This document shows, piece after piece, positions 18,838-26,557 of a stretch of 40,371 nt of DNA. The number at the start of each line of letters is the position of its first letter. The stretch's first letter is position 1. The DNA is from JANOAR01 sp031411235 (GTDB lineage: Bacteria > Verrucomicrobiota > Verrucomicrobiia > Verrucomicrobiales > Verrucomicrobiaceae). The position numbers and the translations under genes are program-made. The notes under the pieces are model-generated. The model did not search any database. It had not been told where the DNA came from and saw nothing but the letters and a program-made list of their open reading frames with translations. The stretch lies in contig JANOAR010000295.1 of the NCBI GenBank assembly GCA_031411235.1, positions 1 to 40,371 of the forward strand. The letters run 5' to 3'.

Positions 18838-20412
18838 ATGAAGGACGGAAAACCATCAATGCCATTATTCTGGGGGTGCTTCGTCGCACTCATCGCCACA
18901 GGCTTTGGCTTTATCAGCCGAATGTTCCTAATCGACACTTGGGCCGCGCAGTTCGGCCTTGATCCTGCACAGGCAGGGCGTCTCGCAGGCATTGGCATTT
19001 GGCCATTCGCAGTCTCGATCATTCTGTTCAGCCTTGTCATTGACCGGATTGGTTACAAGCGTGCCATGATGATCGCCTGTGCAGGGCACCTTATCTGGGC
19101 CGCGATGGGCATCACCGCCTTCTTTGTTGGCGACAAACATTTGGGCTACAACCTCATTTACTGGGGTAGCCTCATCCTTGGCCTTGCCAATGGCACTGTG
19201 GAGGCATTCATCAATCCCGTGGTGGCCACCATGTTTAGCAAAGAAAAAACCAAGTATCTCAATATGCTCCACGCTGCATGGCCCGGTGGGCTCGTGCTTG
19301 CTGGCCTCATCACAATCTCGATGGGTGGGGCTCCTTGGTGGATCAAAGTGGGTATGATCGCCCTGCCTACCGTGGCCTACTTCATCATGCTTATAGGGCA
19401 GACCTTCCCAGAAAATGAGCGCGTTGCCGCTGGCGTCAGCTACCGTGAAATGCTCCAAGAGTTTGGTTTCCTCGGCTCTTGCATCGTTGGCTTCCTCGTC
19501 TCGCTCCAGCTCATGGACTTCTTTGCTCCGATCAGCGCCAACCAGCGTTACGCCTTCATCGCCATTGGCATTTTGATTGTAGTTAGCTTTGGCCTTTACA
19601 CCCGCACGCTGGGACGCCCTTTACTCATCCTCCTCTGCCTGATTATGTTCCCGCTCGCGACAACCGAGATCGGCACCGACGGCTGGATCACCAGCATCAT
19701 GGAACCCATCGCAAAGGCCAAAGACTTCCACCCTGGCTGGATTTTAGTTTACACCTCGGCCATCATGCTTGGCATGCGTTTCCTCGCAGGGCCTATCGTG
19801 CAAAAACTCAGTGCCCTTGGTCTCTTAGCTTTGAGCTGCATTCTCGCTGCCATCGGCCTCAAAATGTTAGCCACTGCCGAAGGGACGATGATTCTCGTCG
19901 CAGCAACACTCTATGGCTTTGGTAAGACCTTCTTCTGGCCAACCATGCTCGGTGTTGTAGCTGAACAAACGCCCAAAGGCGGTGCCCTCACCCTCAACGC
20001 CGTTTCTGGCATCGGCATGTTAGCAGTCGGAACCCTTGGCTTCCCCTACATCGGTGTGATCCAAACTCAAAAAGCCCAAGAGGCTGTGGCAGCTAGCGCA
20101 CAAGTCGCGGCTGCTGTCCCTGGTTTGATTGAGGGCGGCAAAGTGACCGCTCTGACCGACAAGAGCATCTACGAAGTCCTCTCCTACAAGGCTCTCGATG
20201 ACGCCAAGATCAAGGAACTTGTCTCCAAGGTGCCAGCCGATCAACAGCCTGCTGCGGAAAAACTCGTGACCGACACCGTGGGCGCTAGCAAGCAGACAGC
20301 GCTTGGCACGATGGCCTATTTCCCTGCACTAATGCTTGTCTTTTACCTTCTGATCTTGGGCTACTTCACCACGCGTGGAGGCTACAAGCCAGAAGTGCTT
20401 GCCAGTCATTAG
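18838..20412 (+). CDS. MFS transporter with an extra soluble segment before the last helix
   Basis: A 524-residue inner-membrane protein with about 12 membrane helices and an MFS-type loop between helices 2 and 3 (VIDRIGYKRAMMI, a variant of the G-x-x-x-D-R-x-G-R motif). It opens with MPLFWGCFVALIATGFGF and keeps Asn, Glu and Pro inside helices 4-5 (ANGTVEAFINPVV), suggesting a sugar or organic-acid substrate, though none can be named. An unusual feature is a soluble Ala/Lys-rich insertion of about 80 residues (about 407-488) between the last two helices. A TTG start 16 codons upstream is possible, but the ATG at 18838 begins closer to the first helix. It is followed by a clear terminator and seems to be a single-gene unit. 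Codon use is slightly less GC-rich than that of its neighbours. Confidence 0.85.
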   Translation: MKDGKPSMPLFWGCFVALIATGFGFISRMFLIDTWAAQFGLDPAQAGRLAGIGIWPFAVSIILFSLVIDRIGYKRAMMIACAGHLIWAAMGITAFFVGDKHLGYNLIYWGSLILGLANGTVEAFINPVVATMFSKEKTKYLNMLHAAWPGGLVLAGLITISMGGAPWWIKVGMIALPTVAYFIMLIGQTFPENERVAAGVSYREMLQEFGFLGSCIVGFLVSLQLMDFFAPISANQRYAFIAIGILIVVSFGLYTRTLGRPLLILLCLIMFPLATTEIGTDGWITSIMEPIAKAKDFHPGWILVYTSAIMLGMRFLAGPIVQKLSALGLLALSCILAAIGLKMLATAEGTMILVAATLYGFGKTFFWPTMLGVVAEQTPKGGALTLNAVSGIGMLAVGTLGFPYIGVIQTQKAQEAVAASAQVAAAVPGLIEGGKVTALTDKSIYEVLSYKALDDAKIKELVSKVPADQQPAAEKLVTDTVGASKQTALGTMAYFPALMLVFYLLILGYFTTRGGYKPEVLASH

Positions 20413-20452
20413 TCTCCAAGGCCTCTTGCTTTGGCATTTAACGCTTCACTCG

Positions 20453-20482
20453 CGGCCCATCCCTCCAGGATGGGCCGTTTTT
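20453..20482 (+). terminator. Rho-independent terminator after the MFS gene
   Basis: CGGCCCATCC and GGATGGGCCG form a perfect 10-bp stem around a 5-base loop (CTCCA), followed by TTTTT at 20478-20482. It lies 40 bases beyond the TAG of the MFS gene. Confidence 0.93.
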
Positions 20483-20562
20483 CATGTGAGACACCGTTGC
20501 CTCAAACACACACCGAAGGGGTATGGGGCCGGGAGGCAGGGATAGAGTCGATGCCTCATAAA

Positions 20563-20881
20563 TCAGGACACTGTGGGTGGCGACCGCGCGGGGTTTGGCT
20601 GGATCGCTTTCGAGTTCATGGGGTACACGTCACCGTGTGGCCGAGGGGACATCGGCATTGTCTGCAAAGTCGAGCGTGACGATGACGGGTTCTCTGTCTC
20701 GAAAAATAGCGGAAGTGATGGGGATAGGCGGTACGGTGAACATGGCGCGATTGGGTTTCCATGCGATGGGTCGGGGTGGGTATTCGTAGCCAGCGAGGTG
20801 AGGAAGCGAATAGTTCTTTTTTGCTTCGAGTTCCATGCTCGCGAAGAAGAGGCCGTCGGGCTGTTGAAGGCTCTTAACTTT
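20563..20881 (-). pseudogene. Probable gene remnant, family unknown
   Basis: In the 546-base gap between the MFS gene and the next gene, the minus strand is open from about 20881 to a TGA at 20630 with coding-like composition (third positions mostly G or C) and protein-like sequence: an upstream PDGLFFASMELEAKKNY, then a proline-rich YEYPPRPIAWKPNRAMF and IRDREP-like segments. The only in-frame ATG (20836) is inside this stretch, so the true start is missing. Beyond the stop, the adjacent frame continues with MNSKAIQPNPARSPPTVS to a TGA at 20563, as expected after a small frameshift. I do not recognise the family. The rest of the gap (20412-20562 and 20882-20958) holds the terminator and an AT-rich leader for the next gene. 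Confidence 0.4.
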
Positions 20882-20958
20882 TCATCACCATCTGAATAGA
20901 TCCGAAAATTAGAGCTTGATCATTTGCTCCGCATTTCATTTCCTAATCACTCAACATT

Positions 20959-21462
20959 ATGAAGACATCACTACCAGCACTAGCATCAGTCCTTGCCATC
21001 ATCTTCAGCCTTGGTGTTTCCCAGGCTGCGCCTAAGAAGCCAGCAGCCAGCGAAGACGCCAAGCCAGCCGCCGACGCAAAGGCGGAAAAGCCTGCCACCA
21101 CGCGCAATACCTACCCGCTCTACGGGGTAGTTGTCGCGGTTTCGCCTAGAGTTCTCACAATCAAAGGCGGTGTGGACAAGCCCGATCGCAAGTACACCAT
21201 CAACACTGAAACCACCTTCAATAACGCTGGCAAAGCAGCCACCATTGATGATGTGGTCGTCGGTAAAAAGGTCGGCGGACTCATCGAGAAATCCGAAACT
21301 GGGAACGATAAAATCATCAAGATCAACGTCGGTGTTTCGCAAGAAGCCACGCCGAAAAAACCCAAAGCTGATGCTAGTAAAAAGAGCGCGAAGGATACCA
21401 AAGGCGACGGCAAGGGTGAAGCCGAGCCCACCAAGCCAGCGGCAAAGAAGAAGTCGGCCTAA
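20959..21462 (+). CDS. Small secreted protein: signal peptide, OB-like core, Lys/Ala-rich tails
   Basis: A 167-residue protein with a signal peptide (about 1-23, cut near SQAAPKK). After an Ala/Lys-rich stretch (about 24-48) comes a compact beta-rich core (about 49-122) starting YPLYGVVVAVSPRVLTIKGG, with repeated hydrophobic strands and a VVVGKKVGG turn, similar in pattern to the small DUF5666-like periplasmic domains. The last 45 residues are very rich in Lys, Ala, Asp and Pro (KKPKADASKKSAKDTKGDG), giving a disordered basic tail that could bind polyanions or cell-wall material. Function unknown. It is a single-gene unit with its own terminator 33 bases after the stop. Confidence 0.75.
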   Translation: MKTSLPALASVLAIIFSLGVSQAAPKKPAASEDAKPAADAKAEKPATTRNTYPLYGVVVAVSPRVLTIKGGVDKPDRKYTINTETTFNNAGKAATIDDVVVGKKVGGLIEKSETGNDKIIKINVGVSQEATPKKPKADASKKSAKDTKGDGKGEAEPTKPAAKKKSA

Positions 21463-21495
21463 CACAGCCTCCACTTACTACCCATTCGACCGAGA

Positions 21496-21523
21496 CGGCG
21501 GAGCTACTGGCTCCGCCGTTTTT
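21496..21523 (+). terminator. Rho-independent terminator after the Lys-rich secreted protein gene
   Basis: CGGCGGAGC (21496-21504) and GCTCCGCCG (21510-21518) form a perfect 9-bp stem with loop TACTG, followed by TTTTT (21519-21523). Confidence 0.93.
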
Positions 21524-21588
21524 ATTGTGGTTAAGTCTCGCGCTCAACTCTCGCTTCCCACTCCTGCATCGCTGCCTACACTCGGCCC

Positions 21589-22950
21589 ATGTTTGATATC
21601 CGAGAGAAGCCCAAGATGGTGGAGAATGCGTTGCTGATTGGCGCTTATTTTGATCGCCGAGAAATCGCTGAAGCCACCGATTTGCTGGAGGAACTGGTCG
21701 AACTCGTGACCACGCTCGGCATTCGCGTCGTCACCACCGAGTGCGTCAACGTCCGCGAGTACAACCCCCGCTACATCATCGGCAAGGGCAAGGCCGCCGA
21801 ACTCATGGCCCAGGCAAAGGACAGCGGTTGCGACTGCATCATCTTCGACAACGAGATGTCGCCCGCGCAGCAGCGCGCCTGGGAGGAGGAGAGCAAAATG
21901 TGCGTCATCGACCGCCATGAAGTCATCCTCGACATCTTCAACATGCGCGCCCGCACCAAAGAGGCGAGGCTCCAGGTGGATCTCGCGAGAATGCAGTACT
22001 CGCTGCCTCGACTCACCCGCATGTGGGCGCACTTGGATCGCCAAGGCGGCGGCTCAGGCAGCGGTGGTGGTGGCTCCAGCGGCAGTGGCAGCGGAGGTAG
22101 TGGCGGAGCCGCCCGTGGGGAAGGAGAGACCCAGCTCGAAACCGACCGCCGACTCGCCAACAAGCGCATGGATCGCTTGAAGGCTGAGCTGGAGGAGGTC
22201 AAAAAGAACCGCGAGACCATGCGCAAAGAGCGCAGCCGAGGAGCCGTGCCGCACATCGCCATCGTCGGCTACACCAACGCCGGAAAGTCCAGCCTGCTCA
22301 ACTGCCTCACCGGCGCAGAGGCTTATGTGGAGGACAAGCTCTTCGCCACACTCGACACCACCACGCGGAAGCTCGAACTGCCCGATGGCCAGGATGTGCT
22401 CGTCACCGATACCGTCGGCTTCGTCCGCAAGCTCCCGCACGATCTCGTGCAGAGCTTCCGCGCCACGCTGGAAGAAGCCGTGCTCGCCGACTTCCTCGTC
22501 CATGTCATCGACGCCGCGCATCCACGCGCCAAAGAGTTCCAAACGACCACCACCGAAGTTCTCGCCGAACTCGGTGCAGGCGACAAACGCGTCGTCCTCG
22601 TACTGAACAAAATCGACAAGATCGAAGACCCCGCCCAGCTCATCGACCTGCAACGCATCTACCCCGACGCCGTGTGCATTTCCGTGAAGACCGGCGAAGG
22701 CATCGACACGCTGATGCACGAGCTGCAAGTCATGCTCGCCGATCGTGTCAAAAACCTGCGCGTCTCGATCCCCATGAACCGCATGGATCTCGTCAACATC
22801 GCCCATCAAGAAGGCAAAGTGCTGCACGAAAAATACACCGAGCACGGCGTCAACATGGTCTGCATCATGCCCAAGCGCTGGGAGTCAAAGTTCACGCCAT
22901 TTTTGAGCGATGACGTGGAGGAGGAGATGGAAAGCGAAGCAGTGGCCTGA
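21589..22950 (+). CDS. hflX: GTPase HflX with an expanded Gly/Ser linker
   Basis: A 453-residue ribosome-associated GTPase. HflX splits stalled or stressed 70S ribosomes in many bacteria. The N-terminal HflX domain (about 1-150) includes NPRYIIGKGKAAEL and IIFDNEMSPAQQRAWEE; the G domain (about 220-385) has G1 GYTNAGKS at 227-234, G3 DTVGFVRKLP, and G4 NKID in VLVLNKIDKIE. A short coiled coil GETQLETDRRLANKRMDRLK precedes the G domain, as in the family. Between them lies an almost pure Gly/Ser run (about residues 152-180), much longer than the usual GxGGxGxRGxGE turn. The C-terminus ends in an acidic tail. It has no partner gene; the next gene is convergent. Confidence 0.96.
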   Translation: MFDIREKPKMVENALLIGAYFDRREIAEATDLLEELVELVTTLGIRVVTTECVNVREYNPRYIIGKGKAAELMAQAKDSGCDCIIFDNEMSPAQQRAWEEESKMCVIDRHEVILDIFNMRARTKEARLQVDLARMQYSLPRLTRMWAHLDRQGGGSGSGGGGSSGSGSGGSGGAARGEGETQLETDRRLANKRMDRLKAELEEVKKNRETMRKERSRGAVPHIAIVGYTNAGKSSLLNCLTGAEAYVEDKLFATLDTTTRKLELPDGQDVLVTDTVGFVRKLPHDLVQSFRATLEEAVLADFLVHVIDAAHPRAKEFQTTTTEVLAELGAGDKRVVLVLNKIDKIEDPAQLIDLQRIYPDAVCISVKTGEGIDTLMHELQVMLADRVKNLRVSIPMNRMDLVNIAHQEGKVLHEKYTEHGVNMVCIMPKRWESKFTPFLSDDVEEEMESEAVA

Positions 22951-23057
22951 TGGCGGGCGAAATGACCAAACTCATACGCAATGTTTTCGACAGGCTGGCG
23001 GATATAGGGAAGCGGAAGCCGCTGAAGAGGCAGAAGCCGCCCTCATAGAAATAAAAA

Positions 23058-23085
23058 AGGCACCAGGATACCTGGCGCCTTTTTT
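23058..23085. terminator. Bidirectional terminator between hflX and the acidic secreted protein gene
   Basis: AGGCACCAGG (23058-23067) and CCTGGCGCCT (23071-23080) pair with one mismatch on the plus strand (a G-U pair on the minus strand) around a 3-base loop, with T5 after it on the plus strand and AAAAAA before it, which becomes a T run for the minus strand. It serves both convergent genes. The rest of the 255-base gap holds nothing I recognise. Confidence 0.85.
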
Positions 23086-23205
23086 ACAGTCGTTCGCGAG
23101 AAGCACGAATGCTCTTACCGGGAGTTGTGAGCGTGACGGTGGAGAGCTTGCCCTTGTTCTACCGGCTCCCAACGCTCAACCCGAAACTCTTAACCTCGGT
23201 TTGGA

Positions 23206-24480
23206 TTATTCCTCGTCGCCACCGTCTTCGTCATCATCAATGCCGTCGTCATCTTCGTCTTCGTCGTCATCCGCGTCTTCGTCATCCTCCTCGTCTTCAT
23301 CTTCGTCCTCGTCATCTTCCACGCCGTCGCCGTCGTCATCTTCGTCTTGTTCGTCCTCCACACCGTCGTTGTCGTCGTCGGTATCCTCTTCATCGGATTC
23401 ACCGTCGCCGTCTTCGTCATCGGCATCATCGCTGACCTCTTCAAAGGCGGTGCTGTCGTCCTCTTCGTCGATTTCGACTTCTTCATTGATTTCTTCCAAC
23501 TCTTCCTCGGACTCCTCAGTGGCAGACTCCTCGGAGTATTCCTCCGTGAAGGACTCAAATTCAGATTCTTCTTGCTCACTCACGGATGCCAACACGGCAG
23601 TGCTTTCGTAATAGTCGTCATACTTGGCCACGCTCAGTTCCGTGTATTCCCATGATTCATAGTAGCCGACACTGACCTCCGTGAACTCGCCGGTCAGCTC
23701 AATGTAGTCGGTAGTCACGGTCTGCCACTCCGTGTAGTAGGCGGGATACCAGGCCTCAAAAATCTCGCTGTAACCCCCCACTGCATGGGAGAGGCGATCC
23801 CACTGATACATGAACTTGCAGTAGCTCTTCAGATTCGTGACCTTCACTTCCAACAGTTCGTCGATAAGCGAGAGCAAGTCGTTAACGAGGCGCGCCTGAT
23901 ACGAGTTGGGCTTGGCCTTTTTCGAGAGCGATTCCATGTCGTCACCGAGCTTGGCGAGTTCGTCCAAGCAGATTCCGACGATTTCCAATTCTTCCTTGGC
24001 AGGCTTGCCGCCTTTCTTATAGCGGGCAACGGTGGGGCCGAAGTGATAGACATACATATCATGCGCCTCGGACAGGGCGATCACACCACGTCCGACTTGC
24101 AGCTTAGGGTGGCTGCCTCGCAGAACGCCCCAGCTGGCGCAGAGCTGGATCATGCTGCGTCCCAGATCATGCTGCGCCTTCACCGTGGCGGCCTTGTCGC
24201 TTTTGAGCGAGGCCTCCATGATGTCGAGCGCTTGGCTCGCTGTTTTTAGCGAAGACCATAGAGGCCGGGCTTCCTTCGACTTGGTGCTGATCTTGCCTTT
24301 GGCGCTCTTGGCCGTGAAGGCTACAGCTTTTTGCATGTCAGAGATCAACGAGGCAGCCGTCGGTGCCACGCCCTGCTTGCGCGGATGCTTGGCCTCCTTA
24401 GCTGCGATGAGGTGGAAGTGTGAGCCAGCATAACTGGCCAGCAGAATGCACAGGAAGAGGGGCTTTAGTTTTTTTGACAT
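23206..24480 (-). CDS. Secreted protein with an extremely acidic, thrombospondin-3-like tail
   Basis: A 424-residue protein starting at the ATG at 24480, which gives a signal peptide (MSKKLKPLFLCILLASYAGS). The first part of the mature protein (about 30-250) is mostly helical, Lys- and Leu-rich, with no motif I recognise. A Tyr/Glu/Thr-rich stretch (about 255-300) contains several short YxExTxx repeats. The last 125 residues are almost only Asp and Glu with a few Ser, Gly and Val; the terminal part has spaced units such as DDDNDGVEDEQDEDDDGDG, the D-x-D-x-D-G-x-x-D pattern of calcium-binding thrombospondin type 3 repeats. It is probably an extracellular or surface calcium-binding or mineral-interacting protein; this is inference. 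The gene ends at the shared terminator with hflX and is divergent from the efflux operon. Confidence 0.8.
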   Translation of the reverse strand: MSKKLKPLFLCILLASYAGSHFHLIAAKEAKHPRKQGVAPTAASLISDMQKAVAFTAKSAKGKISTKSKEARPLWSSLKTASQALDIMEASLKSDKAATVKAQHDLGRSMIQLCASWGVLRGSHPKLQVGRGVIALSEAHDMYVYHFGPTVARYKKGGKPAKEELEIVGICLDELAKLGDDMESLSKKAKPNSYQARLVNDLLSLIDELLEVKVTNLKSYCKFMYQWDRLSHAVGGYSEIFEAWYPAYYTEWQTVTTDYIELTGEFTEVSVGYYESWEYTELSVAKYDDYYESTAVLASVSEQEESEFESFTEEYSEESATEESEEELEEINEEVEIDEEDDSTAFEEVSDDADDEDGDGESDEEDTDDDNDGVEDEQDEDDDGDGVEDDEDEDEDEEDDEDADDDEDEDDDGIDDDEDGGDEE

Positions 24481-24820
24481 GAGAACGGCAGCATCCCTTG
24501 CGCTGACGAAAACGCAAGACACAAGCCTGTGATAAGGGCGAACCTGCTTTGAAGTCCATGGTCTGAATGGGTAATGGATAGGGGGTGCCCGCGAGGCGAG
24601 CCGCTGCATGTGGCCATGCGGCTGCATCAGGCACGCGTTCGCACTAACCCAAGAGCCGCATAGGGGGCTAAGTTTAGCGCTATTCGAGGCAGCGCCAAAG
24701 CCCAAGTAGCACGGGAAAGAAGTGCAAACGAGATAGAACTGGGATCAAGACTCGTAGTTCTTGCCCGTCTTGTGCGGCTGCGGAGAGCTAGCTCTTTGCA
24801 GAGTCTCTTAAACCCCCTTT
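24481..24820. other. Divergent intergenic region, acidic protein gene and efflux operon
   Basis: 340 bases without a convincing gene. A small stem, CTTGCG (24497-24502) with CGCAAG (24513-24518), lies 17-38 bases upstream of the acidic protein ATG and could act in its leader. A weak imperfect inverted repeat around GCATG-TGGC-CATGC (24605-24618) is the only other structure. The minus-strand frame stays open for 75 codons upstream of 24480, but without protein-like sequence. No clear -35/-10 pair was found for either direction. Confidence 0.5.
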
Positions 24821-26557
24821 ATGCCCCGCAAAATCAGTCTTTTACAGGTGAGCCGTCTCTGCGTCTCGGCAGCCATTTTGCTGCTCGTGAGCTGCACGGG
24901 GAAGCTGCATAAAAAATGGGCGGATCGCGAGGTCTATGGCATCCTGGGCAAGAAGTCGAGCCGTGTGCCCAATGTCGGCAAGGGCTTGCTCAGCATTGAG
25001 CCTGGCCCGCCTGCTTCGTTGGATGCGATGGCAAAAAATTTCAAGACCGTGGACTTCCTCGGCGACCATGCGGATCTCGAAAAAAATGCGCGGGTGATCA
25101 CGCTGGCCGACACCCTGAAGCTCGGTGTGAACCACAACCGCAGCTACCAGGGCGAGAAGGAACTGATCTATCTCGAAGCGATGGAACTCTCGCTCACGCG
25201 GCATCAGTTCACCCCCATCATCGGCGCGGGAGCTAGGGGGGAGCAGTTGAATGAACAGGTCGAGGTGCCGCCCAGCGCCGAGATTGGCAGCAGCCCCAAG
25301 CAGATCGAATCGGGCGTCAATGACTTCATTCGCAAGACCACAAACACAGCCACGGGCGGCATCAGCCTCGCGAGCCTGTCGCGCACGGGCACACGGCTCG
25401 CGGCGGACTTGAGCACGGATTTTATGAAGCTTGTCACGGGTGGCCTGCGTGGGGTCAGCGACTCGCGTTTAGCCGTCACGCTGTCGCAGCCCTTCCTTCG
25501 TGGTGCGGGGCGCTCGGCTACCTCGGAGATACTCACCCTGGGTGAACGCAACCTGTTATACAGCATCCGCAACTTCGCCCAGTATCGGAAGACCTTCGCG
25601 GTGGATCTGACCACGCAGTACTACACAGCGCTGCAATCGCGTGACACGGCGAAGAATGCCTTCCTCGCCTACCAAGCCTTTAAAAGCACGGTGCTGCGCG
25701 AGACGGGTCTCGCCGAGGCGAATAAGCGCGGCCCCTCGGGGCTGGGCCAAATCCAGAACGCTGAGTTGAACTACCATCGCCGCTGGCTCAGCGCCATCCG
25801 CGCCTACGAGCAAGCCCTCGACACGCTGAAAATACAGATCGGTGTGCCCGTGGAAACGCGCATCATCCTTGATCAACACGAGCTGGATAAGCTCGAAATC
25901 TCTGACCCACACGGCACGCTGGAGGAGGCCATCGCTGCTGCACTGATGACGCGTCCCGACCTGTGGAGTGACCGGGATCGCGTGGAGGATGCGGATCGTT
26001 TCATGAAGGTGGCGCGTCAGGAATTGCTGCCCACGCTGGATGGCTCGCTGACCTATAATGTGAAAGGTGACCCCGGTTCAGACGGCATCGTGCTCGATGG
26101 CAAACGCCGCAACTGGAGTGCTGCCTTCGACGTTGATCTTCACCTCGACCAGAAGCCGGGACGCAATAACCTGCGAGCCGCGCAGATCGCCCAACAGAAA
26201 GCGCTGCGCAGCCGCGAACTGGCCGAGGAGAACGTGCGCTCGCAGATACGCAGCGACTGGCGCGACCTTGATCTCGCGAAAAAGCAGCACGAACTCGCCA
26301 TCGAAGGTGTGACACTCAGTGAGCGTCGTTTGAAGCTCGAAGAGGCCTTCAACCTCGAAGGCCGTGGCACCGCGCGCGATCTCATTGAAGCCCAGCAGTC
26401 CATCATCGACTCGCGCGACCAACTCACCGCAGCCCTCATCAGCCACTCCACCGCGCGCTTGAAGCTCTGGCGCGACATGGGCGTGTTATTCATCCGCAAG
26501 GATGGCGACTGGGCTGATGTATTGAATAAGGAAACCCCGAGAGGACAACCACAATGA
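24821..26557 (+). CDS. TolC-like outer-membrane efflux lipoprotein
   Basis: A 578-residue protein of the outer membrane efflux (OEP/TolC) family. The N-terminal 25 residues end in a lipobox (LLLVS-C25), so the protein is a lipoprotein anchored by Cys25. After about 75 variable residues there are two repeats of long helices and beta segments, typical of TolC subunits: a first half (about 95-330) with FLRGAGRSATSEILTLGERN, and a second half (about 340-560) starting GTLEEAIAAALMTRPDL, with the ALRSRELAEENVRSQIRSDWRDLDLA helix and LEGRGTARDLIEAQQSI. A trimeric channel through the outer membrane and periplasm is expected. It is the first gene of an operon with the adaptor gene (4-base overlap) and an ABC ATPase gene. 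Confidence 0.88.
   Translation: MPRKISLLQVSRLCVSAAILLLVSCTGKLHKKWADREVYGILGKKSSRVPNVGKGLLSIEPGPPASLDAMAKNFKTVDFLGDHADLEKNARVITLADTLKLGVNHNRSYQGEKELIYLEAMELSLTRHQFTPIIGAGARGEQLNEQVEVPPSAEIGSSPKQIESGVNDFIRKTTNTATGGISLASLSRTGTRLAADLSTDFMKLVTGGLRGVSDSRLAVTLSQPFLRGAGRSATSEILTLGERNLLYSIRNFAQYRKTFAVDLTTQYYTALQSRDTAKNAFLAYQAFKSTVLRETGLAEANKRGPSGLGQIQNAELNYHRRWLSAIRAYEQALDTLKIQIGVPVETRIILDQHELDKLEISDPHGTLEEAIAAALMTRPDLWSDRDRVEDADRFMKVARQELLPTLDGSLTYNVKGDPGSDGIVLDGKRRNWSAAFDVDLHLDQKPGRNNLRAAQIAQQKALRSRELAEENVRSQIRSDWRDLDLAKKQHELAIEGVTLSERRLKLEEAFNLEGRGTARDLIEAQQSIIDSRDQLTAALISHSTARLKLWRDMGVLFIRKDGDWADVLNKETPRGQPQ

Noticed and set aside
20573..20899. Plus-strand frame of 108 codons in the gap after the MFS gene
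   Set aside because: Low-complexity, no start context, and the opposite strand looks more protein-like.
23206..23460. Repetitive sequence that could be mistaken for a CRISPR or minisatellite
   Set aside because: The repeats are in-frame Asp/Glu codons of one protein, without regular spacers; no CRISPR array was seen anywhere.
22910..23611. Plus-strand Ser-rich frame that looks like a serine-repeat protein
   Set aside because: It is the antisense of the Asp/Glu codons of the acidic protein (GAC/GAA/GAT read as TCG/TCT/TCC), so the Ser run is a shadow.
24481..24705. Upstream extension of the acidic protein by 75 codons
   Set aside because: No protein-like sequence, and the ATG at 24480 starts a clean signal peptide.
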